64,000 nt of DNA from Atrichornis clamosus (Eukaryota; Chordata; Aves; Passeriformes; Menuridae), in NCBI GenBank assembly GCA_013400975.1, contig WBMZ01009453.1:1-64000 (forward strand), in the 5' to 3' direction. This document shows, one piece after another, positions 1 through 11,700 of this stretch; the first letter of the stretch is position 1, and every line of letters begins with the position of its first letter. The position numbers and the translations under genes were made by a program. The notes beneath the pieces are model-generated. The model ran no database searches. It saw only the letters and a program-made list of their open reading frames with translations, and was not told where the DNA came from.

Positions 1-360
1 GGGCGGCGCCGGGGCCGGGGCCGCGGAGGCGGGCGGGGACACGGCCAGTCCGGACTGGTCCGGCCGGCCGGGTGGCGGTGCCCAGCGCCGCAGGAGCGCT
101 CCGAGAGCCGCGGCGGCGGGAGGGGGCTGCAGCCGCCCGGCTCTCCTGGGACGCGGGTCGGGTTGGTTTCGACGGAGCCCGTGGGCTCCGTCGGGGTTCC
201 CCGCTGCAGATCCGAGGTGTCGGTCTTCCCCCATTAGCCCAACTGGGCAGTAGCTGGGTCTGAGCGTCCACACTCTCTCTCTCTCCGCCTCTTTCTCCGC
301 CGACTAAACAGAGAGCCTGCATCGACTGGGATCAGCCGCTGGAAACCCTGGGTAGGTAGG
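1..360. promoter_or_regulatory. CpG island, probable UBA6 promoter
   Basis: The first 300 or so bases are very GC- and CpG-rich, with several GC-box-like GGGCGG runs in the first 40 bases. After about 360 the sequence drops abruptly to the AT-rich composition of the rest of the window. It lies 2.3 kb upstream of the first recognised UBA6 coding exon and on the correct side, so I infer the UBA6 promoter. The island is cut by the window edge, so a divergent upstream gene sharing it cannot be excluded. A 63-codon open frame at 72-263 is compositional and has no recognisable homology. Confidence 0.75.
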
Positions 361-439
361 ATGATTCCAGGCCTCCCTGCCATCCCAGTGTGCTGAACGG
401 CAAGTAGTTAACACTGCTTCAACCTGTCCTGACTTGGAG
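241..439 (+). other. UBA6: Possible non-coding first exon of UBA6 (3' end only)
   Basis: A strong splice donor (GTAAGA preceded by GGAG) begins at 440, just downstream of the CpG island. Splicing from it to the acceptor at 2655 would give a leader whose frame has a stop (TAG near 407) and no ATG before the start codon at 2678. The exon would therefore be untranslated. A weaker donor (GTAGGT) lies near 352. The 5' limit given is arbitrary because the transcription start is not visible. RNA evidence would be needed to choose a donor. Confidence 0.3.
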
Positions 440-2655
440 GTAAGAACCAGCACACCGCTGCAGCTCCTGTGCCTTCGCTGCTCTTCAGAGCATCTTAGCC
501 CTTCTTGGTAACATGTGGCTCCTCTGTTTGTCCCTGAATTATGTCGCGGAAGCCGGTTAGGCTTTAAAAAATGAAGGACATCATTTACATCCAGTTAAAT
601 ACAAGCCTGACATTAAAACTAATAGCGTTGGCTTTTAAAAGTAAACCGGCAAGTGTGTAAATATTGAGCCTCTGTTAAGAACTAGGACATAATGTTAGAA
701 TGGCTTTTTTACATGCATTTCTTTGAAGCAGGTTCAATACCGGTTGAACTAAGATGAGAAATAGCTTGGATGCAGGAATACATTTACCAAAGTTTGTCCT
801 AGAGTCATTTGACAGTAGTATCATTAAATCCTTCTTATGGAAGGAGACGTCTTGCTGTATCTGATGGGTGTGCTGGCAGTGCCGTAACTGTGATTGTAGG
901 AGAATGGGGAATTAATAAATATATTGGAAGAACCGCTGTCAAATGAGTGTGTGATACAGGTGGTGAATGTTCTCTTACCAGTTGATCACACATCCTGGTT
1001 GTTTACAAAAGACTGTTTGGGAGGGTGTACAGGTTGAGTTGGCTGTCAGCAACCACAGCCTAGGAAGCTGAGTGTTTTTATCCAAGGGTGCATCACTTTC
1101 CCCACCTCAGTACCACAATCCTTTTATGTTATGTAGTCCCAGAGTCCCAGTGCTGTTTGCGGAGGGTGATTGTGGAGGAGCAGAACAACTCTAGGGTTAT
1201 TGCTCTGGTCTGTTACGGGATGATGCTGGCTTGCTTTGAGGGGAACTTCCAGTCTTGTGTCTCAGGTAGTGGCCAAAATGAAGGCTTTTACTTAAGCAAG
1301 GACTGATGCCTGTGACTGTAAGATGTGATGTGTTGCACTCTGGCTTGAGATCTGGGTCTAGTAAAATGGTCATTGCTTGTCTTCAGTCCTGTGTAAGGGC
1401 ATGGAAGCTGCACTGAAGTGGCTGGTGGTGCTGTTTGTGATAGAACTCCCTCATGTTGACTGTCTCGTGGGCTAGCTTAGGTGGAGGAGTTAGTATGCAC
1501 ACTCTGGAAGAGCTTAACTGATGAGATTTGTGGCCTGCGTCCAGTGTAACTCTGTCGCTTGCTGTGCTACTTCAGCACTTTCTAAAAATCAAAAGGACAA
1601 ATTTTGGGTCAGAATGTTGTAGTCTCCAAGTTGTGACAGGCTGCAGGTGCCATGCTTCAGAAATGTTAAAATGTTTGCCAAAACCACCTGAACTCCCCCT
1701 GAATAGGAGTTATGCTTTGGGCAGGTTTGAAAGCTGTTTTAGGGAGTATCTGTGCTCTCGAATAAAAAAAGTCCTTAGTTTTCATTTTCTTATGAGATAG
1801 AGTTCTCAGCTATGTCTAATTTCCAAGGCAGTTTGTGGACGGCTGAAATAAGATGTGTGACCTGGAACATCAGTTCCTATCACTACTGCAAAAGTACACT
1901 TCGGGTCTATTTTGCTCATCCTGTATTTGGTGGCAGTCACCTGCCAGGTTCAGGAAGTACCAATTCCCAGCCTGCACACCTGAGAAACAAGTTGCCCAGG
2001 GGCAGTTTGTTCCTAGTCCTGGTGCTTAGTTACCACCAACTTAACATTGAAAATATCCTTGATAATGGCTGAAGGCCTTAATAAGACAAATTATGTTTTT
2101 CTTATCAAACTGTGTAAGTGCATGTCTTAGTTAAATGTTGCATTAATTCAGATCTTTGGGTGTTGGTTTCTTCAGTTACCTAAAACAGTAACTTTTTTCC
2201 TAAGGATTTTCAATTGACATAGAAACAATGCAGCATAAATGCCTATTTCTGGTAATTCAGGGATCTTCTGTCTTCTCTTCAAAAATTCCCACTGATCAGG
2301 TAGATGCAAGTTGATCAGCTTGGAGCTGTTAATATAAAATGAAGTTGCCCTTTTAGTAAATCTAACTGTGGCAAATACAAGAAGTAAGTCTTGCATTTCC
2401 TCAGGGGGAAAATTAATGTCTGTTTGTATTTTGAAAGCATTTATCAAAGATTTGAGAGTTCTTGTCTTCTGGCTTGTGTGTCTTTTCATTACCTAAGTGC
2501 TTACAGGCTGCTTAATGTTCATAGTGATTCCTACATAACATCGCTTTTTTGTTTTTCAATTCTTTTAATGAAGAACCGAGTGGGGCAGGGAGGGGGTGCC
2601 AACTGTGAAATGACATCTAATGTAACCAGCTTATTTCTTTTTGTAACCCTTCTAG
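440..2655 (+). other. Probable UBA6 intron 1, nothing else recognised
   Basis: This AT-rich stretch lies between the CpG island and the first coding exon. Short open frames on both strands show no recognisable protein similarity and no splice-supported continuity. I see no repeat or RNA gene in it. Confidence 0.45.
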
Positions 2656-2677
2656 TGGGAACAAATCACACTGCATC

Positions 2678-2718
2678 ATGGCAGCAGACTCTATGGAAAT
2701 TGATGATGCTTTGTATAG
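2678..2718 (+). CDS. UBA6: UBA6 coding exon 1 (first recognised)
   Basis: The exon probably starts at 2656 after TCTAG. The ATG is at 2678 and the donor GTAAGA at 2719. It encodes residues 1-14, beginning [13 protein letters not shown]. The seven in-frame codons before the ATG read GNKSHCI and resemble the human TNKNLPI that precedes its MSTASVEIDD, so an upstream coding exon is possible. Confidence 0.9.
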
Positions 2719-5700
2719 GTAAGAATATCTGATTTTTAACTTCTGCTCGTAGCTTTTCAAGAACACTTACATGTACATGCAGTAATATCAAAGACAAGGC
2801 TTGAAAACTCTACTGCCACTTAGTTAAAGGTGTGGGTGCTTGTGCTGCTGTGTCCCTCCTTTTCTAAGGCAAAATACCCAAAGTCTTCAGCCAGTGAAAT
2901 AGAACCCAGTTCTTGCTAAGTAAGTGGGAACTGGTTGAATTGAAGATGTAATCCATCTTCCTGTAAAATTGTTCCTTTATTGGTCTCATAACAGGTGTTT
3001 TCTGACAATTACTAGTAGTCAAGCAGTAAAAAGCGTAAGTAAATGCTATGGAGTTGTACAGAGTTCCAGCAGTATCAATGATATGTACTTTTTGGAAAAC
3101 AGGAATAATACTTCTCCTGTTTATAATAGGGATTTCTTTCTGCCTTTAGCTTGTTTCTTTTTCAACAAATTAGATATTCCTCTCTTGCTCCTCACCTTCT
3201 TTCACTACCTTCTTTTTGCATTTTCTACTGTGCACTTTTTCTCCCTCGTAATTTCATTCATCCCTCAGCCTTTGTCATGCTTCTCGGTCCTCATAAATGT
3301 CAATATCGCTGTTATCCTCCAGACATCAGAGTGCTGGATTTTCAGGGAGTTTTTATAGATTTTTTAAAAAATTATTTATTTTGTTTGTTTTTAGCTTTGT
3401 TTTAATTTGTTATCTGGGAGTGTCTTGAGATCATGTGGCATGGCAATAGTTCAGAGAGCCTCTACTGGAACAAATGGTATCCCTGGAAAAGTGTGGTGGG
3501 ATGAAAAGCTTCTCTTTATATTAAAAAAAATTAAAAAATACTTGTATGCTGAACAAACAAGGCTTCTTTTTAATTCAGTGCAATGCTTCTGGTGTTGTGT
3601 CACTTTACTTTTTGGTACTAGTGTCATGAAAGTTAAATTTAAGTTTCTTCGGTGAAAAAGATGGTGTTTAGAATGGTATAAGTTTATTTGTATAGTTGGA
3701 AGCTAGAAGTCTTTCAGATTCCAGGATCAGACTACAAAAGCTGTGGCACCCTCTGGTTTGAAGATTTCTGATAACAAAGAAATTCTTTTGCTTTCTTATA
3801 TCTTCTTATCCTGAAGAAGTTTTGCACTGATTTAAAATTAGAAGTTACTTACCTTCTCTAAAACCTGGCACTGACAAGGTCTGTACTAAATACATTTCAC
3901 CATATGGATTGTGAGTGCAAATACTACGTTAGAGAAGCATTTGAATTTTTTTTTAAAGTGGCTGGGAATTCTTGACTTGCTTTAATATGCTGTTGTCTTT
4001 GTATCTTGTTTTGATCTGAACTTACCTTTGCTGTAGTCGCCAGAGGTATGTTCTTGGAGACACAGCCATGCAGAAGATGGCTCAGTCCCACGTATTCCTG
4101 AGTGGTATAGGTGGCCTTGGTGTGGAGATTGGTAAGTGACATTTTTTTAAGGAGACACATGTGTGTATAAACATACTATCCCAGAATACTTGTAAACCTT
4201 AATTTTAAATATAATAAGCATGTCTGAACTATCTGGGTGAATTTATATGTGTATGACTAACATTGCAGATGCTGGGAGGATCCTGGGCTTAAGTCCTCAT
4301 TTTACTAGAATAACATTTCAAATTTTACTCTAGAATGTGTTTCCATGGGCCAGATTGCTTTACCCAATTGTGTCCTGGGTGAAGCTTTAGGGTGGATAAT
4401 CCAATTTACTGCTTTAGGCATCAGTATCAATGAATGTAATATAGGAACTGCTATAGCCCAAATTGCTTCCATGTAGGAAATGGGAGAATGTGTAGGAGAA
4501 CAGAACAATTTGGTGGAAATGCACAACTGCCCTGATGCAAGAGACTCCTAAACAATTTCCCTTACTCTTTATGAGCATGACTTGTTTTGGCTGGTTTGTG
4601 CCTGTGGTGTTACTCCTTCAGTTGGCTGTAATGGTTCTCTGCACCAGGTGCCAGAACAGAGTCATGGGGTTTTGCCCCATTGTTTATTGTCATTAGTATC
4701 TCTGTAATCGCAATTACATGATGAAGAGCTGACAAATGACAGAAGTAGAGAGCCTCTTTAACCTTGCTTATATTATTTTGCTTTTAGTGGCACTTATAGA
4801 ATGCTTGAGCCAAATGTAAAAGAGGAAAAGACCTTAAGCTATGAAGTTCTTAACAATTTAATAGTGTTATTGCCTACCTGAAAAACTCTAACTATTCAAT
4901 TACAGATTTGCAGAAAATCTCCAATAGTACCTCTCTGTTTTTGCTTTGCTTTTGTTTTTTCAGCCAAAAATATCATTCTGGCTGGGGTAAAGGTATGTAA
5001 AACAGTTCTGTTGCTGGGTATTCTTGGGGTGAGCATTAGAAAAAGGCACAACACAGTAGCTAACTAATCTGAAGTTTCTGAACCTGTTTTTCAGTAGAAG
5101 GGTTGCAAAACATTTGAGAACCTAAGGGTGAAAACTTTCAATAATCTGGATGTTCTGGTGATACGGTCAGAATCTCATTTATGAGCTATCTGAAATAGCT
5201 CATAAAATATTTTAGCCGGCTGCTGACCAGATACTGAGTCCTTTTGTACAAAGTGGTTTCTCCTAAATGGAGTAGTACAAACTCAAAAGCCAAACTATTC
5301 AAAATATGTTATCCTATTTTGTCATCAATCAGAATCCTTTTGTGTAGATGATAGAATGGTTGAGTATTTAAATCCAACGACTGCTTTTGTGCTGCTGGAA
5401 TTAATTTTATTTGCGAGAAGCCTCTCAAAACTCTTATTTTCAATAGAAAAAAAATCAGATGAGTCCATTAATTTACAGATCACAATTGCCTCTGTATCAC
5501 AGTCTGGCAGAAATCATCCTTGATTTTTAAATGCTGTATGTCATCATTGCAAACTGGGAGGGAAGTGCTTAATGAAGTGCATATTGCAGATGTGTTTCGG
5601 TCTCAAATAATAAAAGTTTTCTTGGGAAAGAGATTAGAAGAGCTTGTTCTTATATATGCTGCAACTAAATCTTCTGCAGTGTTAGTCCCCCAACATTTTA

Positions 5701-8700
5701 TGTGGGGCTTAATGTGTCCTTTTGGCTGCTGTGATCATGTATACTTTTTCCAGCAAATGCTTTTTGACGAACTTTCTTAGGCTCTTACAGTTCATGACAC
5801 CAAGCGCTGCACAAAATGGGATTTGGGGATCAACTTCTTTATCCACGAAGATGATGTTACCAGTCAAAGGAACAGGTTGGTGAAGTCTTTGAAGTGAGAA
5901 AGGACTGAGCTTGAGTAATAGTTTCATCAGCTTCAAAAATAGCTGTTCTTTGTCCAAGAGCTGGTAATATGTATCAAATACCTGTTAAACCCTTTCTCTG
6001 GAGGTGCTGGCTTTGAGTACAGTGCCCAGGCAGATATTAGAGGAAGTCAAGACTGGGACTGGGGTTCTGAGTCACACATTTCACTGCCTGTAATGTAAAT
6101 TTAATAGTGGGGGCCAGTGTGCATGTCTTCCTCGGGGTTTTTTAGCCACCCATGCAAGACTAGACAACAGTCAGGACACCAGACCATCAGTGCGTCCTCT
6201 TATTTATTGGACAGAGCTGTTTCCCTCAGACCTGCTAGGCATTTAAGTGTGAATAAATGAGTTGCTGATTGTTGCCAGGAGACTTTATGAGGAGCTCTTG
6301 TAGGGCATGTGTGGTATGAAATTCTATATTGAAAATACAATTTTGTAATTACATTAAAAAAGATTGAAAATTGCTGTTCTTTCAGGGCTGAGGCCACACT
6401 TCATCGTATTGCAGAACTCAATCCATATGTCCATGTAGCAGCATCAACTGTACCACTAGATGAAACCACAGATCTGTCTTTTCTAAAGCACTACCAGGTA
6501 CGTTTCTCTTAAAGCAGTGGTATGTGTATTTGTGTATTTTGTTCAGAGCAAACAACTTGGATTTTTTAATGTAAGTAAATATAGTGAAAAACTTTAAAGT
6601 ACATTTTGAAGTGATATAAAGAAAAAAGTAGGTCTTATATTTGGACTAATGAAGTGTGCTTGTTTTTTTCAAGGCTGAAACAGTGGGTTTGTGTTCCTAG
6701 CACTCTGTTACGACACTTCTTATGGAATTTGCTATGACAATAAATAGCTAAGTGGGGTTGTCCTACAAATTCTTTTTCTTTGAAGATGAAACTGTGACCT
6801 TTCTTTGCAGCTACATAGCACAGATTTTTTACATATATCCTGTGTGCAGTATTTCAGGCAGTAGGAGCCCAAGGTATATAATTAGATCATTCATGTACGT
6901 ATTTATGTATCTAAGGAAATGTAAGCTCCTCTGTGATGGAGGGAGGGTGCTTGCAGTTGTTCAGTCAGCTGTCTCCTCCTGTGTGTGTGGCTCAGTCTGA
7001 GAGGGGAACCTTTGCTGCGTGGGTTATACACAAGCACACCAAGTTTCTGAATGTCCCAGCTACAGTAGGTCAGCTATAACTGAAGGGGATGCAGTGTGTA
7101 TGCCTTGGAGTCCAGTACTATCCTAGACATTAAAGAAATGCTTGCAGAAGTTGTATGTCAGCAATTTTATGAGTGTTATAAGCTTAATACTGGAAGCTTG
7201 TGCAGACTTCTTGGTGTGTACTGATGAGTGTCATTTGTGTTTGTTTGCTAGCTTTAATCTTAAAATTCAAAATCTACATTTTTGCTGAGATTATCCATAA
7301 CTGTTTTGGTAAATATTCTAATTGGGTTTTGAGTTTCATAGTTGCAGTAAAAAAAAAGAAAAAAGAAATTAAAAAAAAAAAAAGGAAGAGTGAGAATTTG
7401 CTATTGCTGCTCTTACTCATTTTGTTTTCAGAACTTGTGGAGTGGTAATCAATCTGCTTTAATGAGAAAACTTCCTCAACACTGCTTTCTCTTAAGTGTG
7501 GAGGATAGGAGTCAGGGCACCTAGCTAACTTACTCTTATTACTAGTTTTTCCACAGCCTGAATCTTGATTGCTTTCTGCGTTTTCGAAATATTTCTGTTG
7601 TTGTTCACAGTGTGTCATATTGACTGAAGTAAGTCTGTTGCTGCAGAAGAAAATTAATGACTTCTGTCATGCTCAGCAGCCACCTATTAAGGTAAAAGAA
7701 AACATTCAACACATAAATAATCTGTACAGTGAGCATTCTGGACCTCCACTGTGTTATTTCCAAAATTGGAAAAAACTGGTTATGAGGTAGATGCAGATAG
7801 CATGTTGATGGAGCAGTAGGAGTTTTGGGAACATGATGATGATGCTACTCTGTACGTGTGTCTGGTATTATCTGGATACCAGCACAGCTTGGTCCTTTTT
7901 TACAAGCAATTGTGTTAAAGAAATAGTTTTCATTGTTAACTCAGTATTATTCTGAGAGAACATGCTGAGACTGAGAAGCATGCTGAGGCTGAATGTAACA
8001 GAAGTAGAAATGGCAGTATTTCACTGCCTGGTGGTGTTGTTCCTGTGCTTTGTGTACGGGTTCAGAAATGCTCATGCAGGTTCAAAGTCTGTTGTGGATG
8101 CTGTAGGCACAGTGGCCTGAGTACACGACAGCTTTCCACTGTGCAGGTTAGACCTGCCAACCTTCAACAAGGTTCGATGTGAGGCATCATTTCTTTGGCT
8201 TGTACTGTTCTAGGGATACTTACGATTTTTACTTTCCCTTGTAGTTCATCAGTGCAGATGTATATGGAGTATGTTCACGTTTGTTTTGTGACTTTGGGGA
8301 TGAATTTGAAGTGCTGGATACAACAGGAGAGGAGCCAAAGGAGATCTTCATTTCAAATATAACACAAGTAAGGGATAAAAATCATTGTATTGCTTTAGCT
8401 GCTTTGAACCTTCCTCATTATTGGCTCTTTGAAAAAGCAGAGTTCCAGAGTGCTTCACTTCAGCAGCCCCCTAAGCAGTTTAAAATTGGAGGTATAGGAG
8501 AGGCAAAGTTACTTTGTTCTTACTGATGCTTCATGGTTGTTACTTACTATTTAAAGCACAGTATTGAATTTTATTTTATTGGAGAGAGAAAGAAACAAAT
8601 AAGCAGATGTAGAGAGAAGAGGCCATAACTTTGATGTGGTAATAGGGTAAGTCTTCTAAGGAAGCCCCAAAATAGGCATGAAAATAGCCCTTTTTATGAG

Positions 8701-11700
8701 AAACTGCAGCACTTACGGAGGTGGATTACTGGAATAATCAAGGGGATGGAGAGCTTGTTTTGAAAAGAAGTTTAAGGGTTTGTTTTAACCTTCCAAAGCA
8801 GAGGCAATGAGAAGAGGATTTTATTGCTCGTACTTCCATTGCAGAATGTTAGGATGTCCATTTAATCTTGTATTATTGTTTTATAAATGGAAATTACTTT
8901 AGGTCCTTTTTTTCAACTCTGAAAGTACAGACAGTAACCATTCATCCACCAGCAAGTCTTTTGTCCTATCTCCAGTCTAGACATAATAATAACCAATCTA
9001 GAAGGGGTTGTATAGCAAGTTGGTTTTGGTCTGGATTAAAGCTCATTAAGTGATTTGGGAGGCCTGTTCTTTGGTACCTTTGAAAGGGAACGGATGACTT
9101 GATTGTTCTCATTAATTACATAAAGAGTACATAGTTGAGTTTCATGGCTTGTTCTGATTACCTGTCAAGTCAAGGAATGAATGCATGTTTGTATATATAC
9201 CCTGTTGTCCATAATCTGATACTTGAGTTTAGTTGTGTCTTGCTTCCACTCTGAAGTGTAAAACTGAGGAGAATTAAAACACAATACCATCAAGTGGCTG
9301 TTCTTGTCCTACAGACAGGGTCAAGGTGGCACTCTGTCCCTGAACCAGAGAAGAATTTTCTCTGGTCAACTCCTTTGCCATTTTTCATTGTCACAGAGCA
9401 CGTGGTCCACTGTAATTAAGTTCTGTGCTACTTAACTGAAGTCTTTCTAATACTGGGGACTCAGGAAGGGATGGCAGGAGATTTTACAGGCCAGGCTTGC
9501 TTGCAGATCCACTATATTATGGCTTGAGCGGCACCACAAGGTCTTGATGAGCTGTGTCCAGACTGCAGCAAGGTCTCCGTGTGCATGGCAGGTCGCCATG
9601 ACATCCTGTAACAGGATGAGATGTTGTCTGAGATTCCTGCAAGTGTAGGTTTGTCTGTGATCTGCTGAGGCTCTGTCTTTGCTCTATGCTGATGTCCAGC
9701 TTTGTAAGCTTTCTAGCTTTCATGAATGAGTTTGGGGTGTCCTTTTTAAGGATATCAGAGAGAAAGGAAGTATGGAATAATAAGGACCATTCACAAGAAT
9801 TTATTTTTTAATGCCTCTGAAAATTTCTTTGCGCATATATACTATTTTTAGTTTGGAAAAAGGAGATAAATGTTTTGCTATTTCAGAACATAATGAATTT
9901 GGCTGCTAAGAACTAACAAATGCAGTTTGCTAACATGCTGAAAACTGTAAACAGTGAAATGAGAAAGTTTGTGTTGTAAAAGACACAACAAAAATTTTGT
10001 GTTAAAATGAAAATAGTATGACTGAAAAAGTTGTCAGAGATGCTGTGACAGAAATGACATGTTAAAAGTATTAGAGGCTGCAGTTTCAGTAGACTAAAAG
10101 CTATGTGCCTACAATAAAACATGACCCCTTTACACAAGACACTTTTCTCATTGCTGACTGCCATTTTTTATTTCAGTCAAATCCTGGTATTGTCACTTGC
10201 CTTGAAAATCATCCACACAGGCTTGAAACAGGACAGTTCTTAACCTTTCGGGAAGTTAATGGAATGTCGTGCTTAAATGGATCCACACACCAAATAACAG
10301 GTAAACTGTTGCTGACTCATTTGCAAGGTACTTATTTTTTGGCCTGGTTTAGCTCACTGTAGTGTTAGTTACTATAGCCAGAGGAGTGCTGGATTATGCA
10401 GACCTCCAATGATCTTGCGCAAAAAAATTGCTTTTTGGTGCAGCGGTCTTCCTAGTGATGTCTTGACCCCATTTCCGTTTAGTAAAGGCTTTTTGAACTC
10501 TTCTTGCCTCTTAAGGAGCCAATGGAAATGCTCAGCTAGTGGAATCTAGTTGGCAGCCTCTGAGCTGACCATCATTAGCTTGCTGGTGAAACTGGTTTGG
10601 TTTCTGGAGGGTCCCATGCCTGTGTTTATGTCACAGTTTTGGATGGCACTTCTTGTGTCACTATTTGCTTTGTAGCTTTTTTAGGTGACATTTTAAGTGT
10701 ACAGGGATGCATTGACATCGCTCTCTTTCTAAGCATGCTTTTGAAATTATTTTAATGATTTATGTCTACCCTGCTTTGTTGTGCTTCATGCATGTCTCAA
10801 GGCATACTGCTTGGTTCCTTTTGGATGATGGGAAATTTCCCAGTTCTGAATTCCTGTTTGTTTAGAGCAGAAGAGAGAGCAGGTGGGTGGGGGTTGTTTG
10901 TTTGTTTTTAAAACTATTTTGTGGTCTGAGAAAAAAAACAGTGCCCTTGAAACATGTGATTAAATCTGTTTTCTTTGGGCGCTTGTGTTTTGATAGAGCT
11001 GATGCTGAGGTCAGTTCCTTCCTTTTATTCATGACTTAGCTTTTGGTTTCAGTTTTCCATGAAGTTACAGTTTTTGTGTATTTTGCTTTGTCTCAATGAT
11101 GCTTCAAGTGTATGAGGGGGAAGATGGGACAAAATGCTCCAGCTGCCCTTTTTGATTCCCTGTTGTTCTAGTCACAGGACTAAAATCCTACTCTGAGCAG
11201 TATGTTGGACACTGCTGTGCACAGTCTAAATAAAACTAAGAGTGATTTCATTTTTGTTACAGAGCTGTGGTCATCGGAATTCTTGTTAAATCTGCTGCCA
11301 CTTAAAAAAGCTCATTTCATAACAGATCATGTGAAACTAATACTTTGTCCCTCTGCCAGTTTCTGGGTTAATCCTGTTAGGAGGATCAGCTGTGCTTATG
11401 TTTTCAAAGCAAGATTGCCCACTGCAAAATTAGAGCACAAAAAGCACTGGCAAAACCCCACTTCATTGTATACAGAATGGTAGCATCCAGTGATGCTTTC
11501 AATTATCAGTCACTGTTTATTCTCTTCTCTTTCAGTGGTGTCACCTTATTCCTTCAGCATTGGTGATACATCAGAGATGGAGCCTTACTTGCATGGAGGC
11601 ATAGCTGTGCAAGTGAAGACGCCCAAGATGTTTTACTTCGTAAGTGTGTGCTTCACACAGAACCATGTTCTGAAATGTTAATGGTCTGGGCACTGGAAGC

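Noticed and set aside
72..263. 63-codon open frame in the first CpG island, a possible coding exon 1 of UBA6
   Set aside because: It has no resemblance to the UBA6 N terminus, and no GT donor within it gives the phase needed to join the exon at 2656. The frame is kept open by high GC content.
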